Assembly: GCA_904066235.2 (NCBI GenBank) | Contig: CAJFCV020000003.1 | Coordinates: 9,672,001-9,736,000 of the forward strand | From: Bursaphelenchus xylophilus | Taxonomy: Eukaryota; Nematoda; Chromadorea; Rhabditida; Aphelenchoididae | DNA length: 64,000 bases | Reading direction: 5' to 3' | Shown here: piece after piece, positions 56,836 to 64,000 of the stretch | Numbering within the stretch: the first letter of the stretch is position 1 | How the letters are laid out: every line of letters starts with the position of its first letter | Made by a program: the position numbers and the translations under genes | The notes under the pieces: model-generated | What the model was told of the DNA's origin: nothing | Seen by the model: the letters and a program-made list of their open reading frames with translations, nothing else | Databases searched by the model: none

Positions 56836-57098
56836 TGCACTGTGCGAGAAAAGTCAGGGTGCGAGCGACAGCCGAAAAAAGCCTATTGCACGGTGCAAAA
56901 AGCAAGAAATTGCACGGTGCAAAGAAAAGTTTTGTTTTCGCACAGTGCGTGTCGCCGATTTGTCCGGCGATTTTCCGGAAGAACAGACAAGTCCTCCAAA
57001 AAATTTTTTTTTTTTAATTTTTCCGTACGGTGCAAAGAAATAAATTTTTTTGCACAGTGCGAAGTCAAAAAAAGGGTAAAATTAGGCTTGCACAGTGC
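56836..57098 (+). repeat. two tetra-palindrome GCACNGTGC elements
   Basis: Palindromes at 56836, 56888, 56911 and 56940 (no clear core), then at 57025, 57052 and 57089 with AAAAAAAGGGTAAAATTAGG between. Confidence 0.65.
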
Positions 57099-58032
57099 AA
57101 TCGGTCGATTTTTTTCCAGAACGCCAAAAAGTTTCATTCATGAAAAATTACAATTTTTCTTTCTTACACCCTACTTGCGCATAGGGGGAAGCACAATTTT
57201 CCCCAAGTAGCCTCGTTTTCCAATCAATTTTATATTTTTATAAAGTGCCTTGAACAAAGCCGGCCAAAACTTATAATTTTGTTTTCCCATCGTAAATTTA
57301 TTTAGTGTTTGTCATACGTTAGACCGGAAAGTGTGTCCTAGTACTAATTATTTGATACTATTTGTCAAAACACAAGTCAAAATGACAATTACTTTATCCA
57401 TGACACCTTTTTATTTTTAAAATATCTATATCAATTTTTCTTTTGTATTTTGACTTGCGAATAGCTTGCATAGGCGTACTGTGACCCCAGGGATGTAAGC
57501 AAATTAGCCTTTTTAACATAAATTATCTTTAATTTTGTTTCACGACTAGCAATTTGTAATGAATTGTCATCGTTTTCATTTAATCCGTTATTCACTTTAC
57601 ATCAAGAAATTATCGATATTACTCATTTCCGAAAGGGAAATAAACCTCTTTTAGAGGATCTATATTATTTTTACATCAATTTAGATATTGTTGTTGTTAC
57701 AAGTTTCTAGTAATTCACTCCAAAATGGTCCCGTTTCCACTCATCGCCCTTTGAATTTCGGGGTTTTAGGTTAAAAAGAGGATGAAGAAATGGTTGTTTT
57801 TACGTTGTTTTTACTAGTGCGACATCCAGTCCTTCCTTCTCCTGACATTTCCCGTATTTACACATTTAGTGCACCACTTTTTTACCCAAAAATTGTTCAA
57901 CGTCGGTAGAGCTGGGGGGAGTAGAAATTTTTTTTTGTTATAGAAATTTTGGAGGAGCTCAAAAGTTCGGCAGAGCCAACAAAATTCGATTATACACAGG
58001 TTTAATCTTATTTCTAACAACAATGATGTTTT

Positions 58033-58079
58033 GCACTGTGCAAACCTATTTTTCCATTTTTTTCCCTCTGCACTGTGCA
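58033..58079 (-). repeat. half tetra-palindrome element
   Basis: Two GCACTGTGC palindromes flank CCTATTTTTCC. Confidence 0.6.
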
Positions 58080-58943
58080 ATCCTCTCTCTTTTTTTTGAG
58101 TTTTTTATCGCAAAAAAAAGTTTATTCATCCCATAAAATTTTGAAAACCCGATGGGAAAGTTATGCACATAAAGGAGTTTCTCCATCCGGAAGCCCTCAC
58201 CCACTTGTCATAACTCTTTCCCCGTCTTTTTCGATATTAGAGTAGACATCAATTATTCCGTTCCTGAAAGCCTCGCCTAAAGCGCCATTAATGGCCGTTT
58301 TCCTTGATGTTTCATGCATTTTCGAACGTGTTTTGATTCCCTACGTCTCACAAAATTGTCAGTCTTCCTCAAACTCCACGCTTTTCCCGACTTTTTTCGC
58401 GGGGATTTTCATGTTCCCACTTTTCGAGGAGTACAATAAAAATTTGTGGGAAATTCGCGATTAATCTTTGAGTTTTAACCTTGATACGTTGTTTTTGAAT
58501 TTTTCGGAGCTTTGAGAATTAATTTTACCTTTTTTGGGCAAAATATTTTTTTAGGTATCAAACGCCTATTTTAACAAAATCTTTTATAATTTTTAGCTAG
58601 ATTGCCAAAATTTCTTTGTTTTACACGAAGCTCTAGGCTTTTTGCTGGGTAATCTTTTAGTTTTTCTTGATTTTACATCGAAATTTTTATTTTTTCAACA
58701 GTTTTTTGATCTTCACCTAAAATAATATAATTTTTATAATCTTTGATGTCTGTTGCTCTTGGTTTTATGTCCGATCTGCTCATTTCCACCTGTACGCTCG
58801 TGGAATTTGTGTTTTCTCTCAATTTTTCAATACTTCCCATATTTTTATATTATACTTGACATCTGATGTATTTTGTCGTATAAAATACTCGCATTTTAGT
58901 GGTTTTTTGTCCGATTTGATAAATATTCATCAGCTTGAGAGCC

Positions 58944-59100
58944 ATGGTAACTAAGGACATTAAGTATTCGATGCTTTATAGTCTTCTTTTCGTGTTCTTG
59001 TTCGTTTTTGAGTCAAAAAGTAAGATTTTGAATAATAATTTGAATTTTAGGTGATAACCGGGCAACACGGGCGTCTGAAGGTCTACTGGCGGTAAAATGA
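58944..59100 (+). other. possible upstream ORF in the neurobeachin 5' region
   Basis: ATG at 58944 opens a frame with a hydrophobic core (MLYSLLFVFLFVFES). If a 31 bp stretch (59020-59050, GTAAG...TTTTAG) is removed, it runs to a TGA at 59098-59100 that overlaps the neurobeachin ATG (ATGA). 31 bp is very short for an intron, so this is tentative. The acceptor could equally serve trans-splicing of the neurobeachin mRNA. Confidence 0.25.
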
Positions 59101-62100
59101 TGCCAGATACAGGCCAAGACAACAAACTAGACAAAGATCTAAGTCCGGAGCCGACGAGTCTTGAGGAAAACGAAGCTCAGCAGGTCGGCCATGATGAAGA
59201 TAAAGATGTTCATGAAGATGGGGGAAATGACGAACCTCAAATGCCCGAAGTTAGAGTGAAGCATTCCCTCACTTTTGACAACGAATCCATGGAGTCTGTT
59301 CAATTGGGTGAAGAGTCCGGACTCGAACAGTTGGATGAACAACAAGAAGAGGATGAAAAATACGAGCAGCTTCATGGGCATGTTCCAGAGCATATTCCTG
59401 AAGGTGAATCAACTCCCGAGGCACAGTCGGAGGCCGCTGAAGAGCATGAAACGGTTAAGGAAAAGGTTGGTTTTTAAAATTATATTATTCTTGATGTTTA
59501 GAAGAGTCTTTCGCCAACTTCCAGTCTAAGTACTCATGCTGCTTTGAAGGAAAGAAAGTCAACAATTGACAGAAGTGGTGAGACACCAGAGGAGACATTC
59601 AAGCGGTTGATTGAGAGCATTGAATCAGGAGAATACAATAATAACACAGTTGTTGATGGAGTATTTAATGTGGTGAGTAATTTTGGTTGTTTTTCTTTGA
59701 AGTTCAGAGTGCAAATGATGTTGTGAGGTAAAATCTGTATGGAGAGGATAATTTTGACTTTGTTTTAGCTGGTTGGAGGTCCATTCGACATCGAATCTCG
59801 CTTTTCCATTGAAAGTCATGAAACCATTTTGGGGATGCTCAAAGTTTTGGACGTAGCTCCCGTCGATTTGCAGGTATGCACTTACTACTTTGTTTTGTGT
59901 TTAGACGATGCTGTCAGCTTGAAAATGGGCTTACGTTTGAGAGCAATATCACTTATTCAATATCCGAATTAATCGGTGTTGTTTTAGATCCAAATTCTCA
60001 CAGTTTTCGTTGGAATTTGCCGGAAAAGCTTCCGAAATTTGGAGAAATGCACAAGGATTGGGTTGATCTCACTGTTCCTCGATAGAATCCCAAATGACGA
60101 TCCAAAAGTCGCGGATTTACTGGTCGATTTGCTCTCGATTCTAACGAATTATTCGATCACTGTAAAGGAAACGAAACATTTCTTGAGGGCTTTACAGGCT
60201 GAAAATGGCAAATGGGTAAGTATATTTGTTTTTGTTTGGTTTTTAGGTACATCGCACTTGATTCTCAAACTTTTTTGATTGAATTTGAAAGACGTGATGT
60301 CAAGGAGAATGTAATGTTTATGTTTCAGCGGCGAAATTCGGCAAAATTGCTCAAAGTTATGTTGGAAATGCCTAAACGCGATGGCTGTGATGTGTTTTTC
60401 TCATTCCCAGGGAATGCTGGAGCTGTAAGTACTCTTTTTTTGTCTAGTGTAGTATAACAAGAAGATTGAAACTGGAATAATTTCGAAGTTTTTTTGAAAA
60501 ATTTTATGGAAATTGTACTAAAGTGATGTTTCCAGGGTATTGCGCTTCCTCCGTTGTCCAAATGGCCTTATCAGAACGGGTGGACTTTCTCCACATGGTT
60601 CAGAATGGATCCCCTGAACAGTGTCAATTTTGAAAAGGAGAAACCAATTCTTTTCGAGTAAGTGATTGTTCATTGCTCTTATTTTAAAATGAACTACCTG
60701 TTTTAGCCCTCAAATAGTAATATTATATTTATTTTTCAGTTTCAAAACCGCCAAAGGTGTCGGATATACGGCGTATTTTATGGGCGCTTGCCTGGTCCTC
60801 AATGTGAAGAGAGGAACAAGTAAAGAGCTCACAAAGTGTATAAAATTTGAGTTTACATCCCGTCGATGGCATCATATTGTCTTGTCATTCGTCTACGCTC
60901 GATGGGGACAAAGTGAAATTCAAGTTTTTATTGATGGACAACTGGTCGAAACTATTCATAATTCTTGGTAAGTTGTGGTGGAAGTTTTGAAAGTGGGAGA
61001 GATTAGAAATATAGCGACTTTTTGATGATTTCCCAAGTCATCAAAAATGGTAGTGTCAAGTGCAATATAAATTTAGTCTCAGGTTTGGATTTTTTCGTAT
61101 TATTGAAGATTCTTGGTAGGTAATAAGGCATTTAGATTTCTCAGATGTTATTTTTAACGAAAAAATTGGGTGAATTTTGAGATTTTTTACATTTGATAGC
61201 TAAAAATCCTAGATAATATAAATTTTCGAAAATGTTTTAAACTTTAATGCAGATTTTTCCTTTATTATTAATGAGGGAAGATTGGGAAGACATTTAGATC
61301 CATTTCATCTATTTGGACATTGTTTTTTATATTATACTTGACATTTTCAGGTATGTCAATTCCTCCGAACACTTTGACCGCTGTTTTGTTGGCTGTGGCC
61401 CCGAACCCAACCCAAATGAGGCGTTTTGTGGCCAACTGGGCGCGGTCTACTTATTCTCTCAGCACCTCTCCCCGGATCAAGCCAATTGCCTCTACAGTTT
61501 GGGCCCAACATATCAATCTCTATTTAAACATGACGCCGAATCCAATCTCCCCGAAGGCTATAAGAAGCATCTGTTTGACGGAAGACTTCATAATTGGCTG
61601 GTGTTTGCATACTCACCCAAAAATTGTCATGGCCAACTCTGTTTGTACAATGGAGGGAGGTCCGATTATTTCGTGCAGATCCCCCATGCCGTCATGAAGG
61701 ATGTAAGTGGAAATTTATAGCGGGTTTGAGAATTTCTGACGTTAATTTAGTCTTTTTGTTTATGAAAATGAGAATTTTTTGCAAAGAAATGAGGGTTTGA
61801 CATAAGTTTATATTAATTTAGGTATTAAATTTTATTTCGTATTTTACATAAATTTTTTTAGCCGGTAGAAGTGATAACAACCCACTCCATCCACAACTCC
61901 CTCCATTCCGTCGGTGGAATTCAAATGCTTTTGCCATTATTTGCTCAAATCGATCTTCCACATGAAGGTGCACCAAAGTTGGATTATGAATTATGGTAGG
62001 ATTTGAGTTTATAATGGAATGGTAAATGCAGATTCGTAGTTTTTAGTGGTTGTAGGGTATTTTTGAAAGATTTTTTTGTTATTTTAGGCGATTTTTTTAT

Positions 62101-64000
62101 TTTTCATTTTTGAAATTTTTTGAATTTTTGCATAATTTATTTTGGGTTAGAACGTACAAGGTTGTTTTGAGACTTTTGAAGGGGTTTATTTATATATCTT
62201 TGTCCGATTTATTTGACTTTTTGTTAATATGAGATTTTTTGAAAATCTGGGAATTTGGTAGTTTTTTTTGAATGTTTTCGACTGTTTTATAAGTAGTATA
62301 TCCTCGAACTTGCAGCTCATCAATGCTCTCTGTGATTTCCCTCCTCCTTGAGACTTCAGTCCGCGCTCAGCAGCAGCTCTTTTACTCCCAAGGCTTCGTT
62401 ATCATCGCTCATGTCCTCCAACACGCCGCCTCCCCGGAACACCTGAGTGTGATGGTCCTGGACTCCTTTATCAACATCACCAAACTCCTCATCAACTCCT
62501 CGACCGGGATTCCCCTTCTGAAACAACTTTTCGAACATGTTTTCTTCGCTCCGCCCCTCTGGATCCGAGCCTCGGCCCTGATCCAAGTCCGACTTTATGA
62601 GTACATGGCGGTGGATTTGTTCACCAATCCCGTGAATTTGACGTATGTGAGAAGGACCCCGATTGTGGTGCAGCTGATGAATGCCGTCAAGAACTATTAT
62701 TGGATGGTTCCGACTGGGAAATCGGAGAAATTGAAAGAGCTCAGATTTGATGAACAAGGTGAAGATAAATTGGATCGAAGCTCGATTATTCGGATTAGAT
62801 CGGCGATTTTGCAGGTAAGTGGAGGTAGTAGAAGGAGTGAAGAATGTCAGTGTGAATTTTTGATTAATTTTACAATGTTTTAGCTGGTCAATCGGCTCAT
62901 TTTCCAAACCGTCCCATCCAATTTCCAAGATGAAAAGGAAGCCAAACGAGATGAGGAATTGCAATGTCTCTTCAATTTTGTTGCCACGGAATCCGAGGAT
63001 GAGAATATTTATGACGTACTGACATTTATTATGAGGCTGATGAACGATCAGCCGGCTGTGATGATCCCTGCCTATGATAAGAAAAAGGGAAATTGCGTGA
63101 TTTTCAAATTGCTGGGATCGGCGAATGAAACTGTCCGGCTCACAAGTTTGAAGATTTTTGGGTCCTTTTTGTGTCGAAGCACGGCAAAGTGAGTTTTTTT
63201 TAAAATTTTGGGAGCATTGTTAGAGATTTTACACTTCTATTTTGATACGTGTTATGTCCAAAAATATCGTTGGCAAGTCTAGTGTAATATAACTTTTCCA
63301 ATTTTTTGGTCAAAAATTGTTTGAAATGTAGAATAAATAATTTTTATGACATTCCAGGCGAAAATCCGAGGCCGTCAATCAAATGAATCTCCTCCATTTA
63401 CTCACCACCCGCCTCATGAACAACTCCAAAAGTTTGAGTATGAAGACCTACAATGTCCTCTTCGAGATCCTTGTGGAATGCGTTACGTGCGACCCGAATT
63501 TCGCTAAACGTGAGGAATATCAGTACGAGAAATTGAGGTTCGAAAACTCGGCGTTGTTAAAAGTCATTGCCAATTTGTTGGAGGAAAGCGAACAAACCCC
63601 GGAATTGATGGAAGTGAAGCGAGTTTTCGTCATCGATCTGATCAAAATCTGCAAAGATAGCCGAGAAAATAGAAGAATTGTCCTGCAGATGTCGGTCTGG
63701 CAGGAGTGGCTCATCTCTTTGGCCTATGTTTATCCCAAAAATGACTTGGAAGCAACAATTTCGGAGTTGGTCTATGAATTGTTTGCCATCCTCTTATATC
63801 ATGCCATCAGATTGGAATATGGAGGATGGAGAGTGTGGGTGGATACTCTGGCAATAGCTCATTCAAAGGTAATTTTGTTTTAAAATACGGGGCATCCGGT
63901 TGTGTCTATTTTATCGACCTTGTTTTAGGTATCACTGGAGAAAAACTCTCTGAAAAAGCTCCCCAAATCGAACGGCACGAACAGCGAAGCTGAGGAGGCT
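59097..64000 (+). CDS. sel-2: neurobeachin/LRBA homologue, N-terminal half (runs off the window)
   Basis: Thirteen exons join in phase: 59097-59465, 59502-59672, 59769-59873, 59988-60215, 60329-60424, 60536-60657, 60740-60967, 61351-61702, 61862-61995, 62316-62814, 62884-63188, 63358-63868, 63929-64000 (1064 aa so far). After an acidic disordered start, the neurobeachin armadillo region is clear: [38 protein letters not shown] and [20 protein letters not shown]. The concanavalin-like laminin-G fold follows ([34 protein letters not shown]). Then come [40 protein letters not shown] and [18 protein letters not shown]. The DUF1088, PH-like, BEACH and WD40 parts must lie beyond 64000. C. elegans SEL-2 works in endosomal traffic of LIN-12/Notch in polarised epithelia. 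Start chosen as the first ATG of the open exon after an ATTTTAG acceptor. Confidence 0.96.

Larger units (their letters stand above)
54016..58943. other. 5 kb repeat-rich region between SIAH-ATG8 and neurobeachin genes
   Basis: It contains tetra-palindrome elements, one TIR-element fragment and one doubtful ORF (55454). No other coding signal with splice sites was found. Confidence 0.55.

Overview
The window reads as nuclear DNA of a nematode. It is AT-rich, genes are split by short introns (38-60 bp is common) with GT-AG sites and U-rich TTTCAG acceptors, and many ATGs sit just behind an unpaired acceptor, as expected of spliced-leader trans-splicing. The gene content fits: a neurobeachin/SEL-2 homologue, SMF-type NRAMP transporters, a DOMON secreted protein, an AADC-family decarboxylase and nematode-style VWA proteins. 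I cannot name the genus. Exon structures below were built by hand from splice sites and checked for reading-phase continuity.

Layout. 0-5.3 kb: a two-domain VWA secreted protein (+). 5.5-7.8 kb: aromatic amino-acid decarboxylase (-), convergent with it. 7.8-10.6 kb: repeats only. 10.6-12.6 kb: a soluble protein with a possible kelch-type N-terminus, a Pro/Tyr/Gly-rich tail and a CaaX box (-). 12.6-18.8 kb: a gene-poor stretch of foldbacks and transposon remnants. 18.8-20 kb: a small all-cysteine RING protein (+). 20.7-22.7 kb: the first of four pepsin-fold proteins. 23.9-31.7 kb: an intact NRAMP gene followed by a broken tandem paralogue (frameshift, nonsense codon, mariner insertion). 31.8-35.8 kb: foldback elements. 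35.8-37.2 kb: a cysteine-rich, probably GPI-anchored protein (+). 38-39.4 kb: a DOMON protein (-). 40.5-42.7 kb: a 2.2 kb long inverted repeat. 44.5-45.6 kb: a single-pass membrane protein (+). 46.2-52.8 kb: three more pepsin-fold paralogues. 53.2-54.0 kb: a SIAH-type RING/zinc-finger protein whose last exon encodes an ATG8-like domain ending in glycine. 54-59 kb: repeats. 59.1-64 kb: the 5' half of a neurobeachin gene, running off the window.

Two observations stand out. First, the SIAH-ATG8 fusion joins an E3 ligase module to an autophagy ubiquitin-like fold in one continuous three-exon frame. Second, the four pepsin-like paralogues all have a damaged first catalytic motif (Asp kept, Thr-Gly lost) and Ser in place of the second catalytic Asp, so they look like a conserved family of inactive proteases.

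The non-coding DNA is crowded. A ~100 bp element with up to four GCACNGTGC palindromes around an AAAATAGGCTAAAA core recurs about twenty times, often in introns. There are two hAT-like MITEs with 8 bp target duplications, a mariner copy with a TA duplication, a mariner relic invaded by opposed GCGGGCA arrays, a ~450 bp terminal-inverted-repeat element in two full copies, and several foldbacks. No tRNA, rRNA or CRISPR array was recognised.
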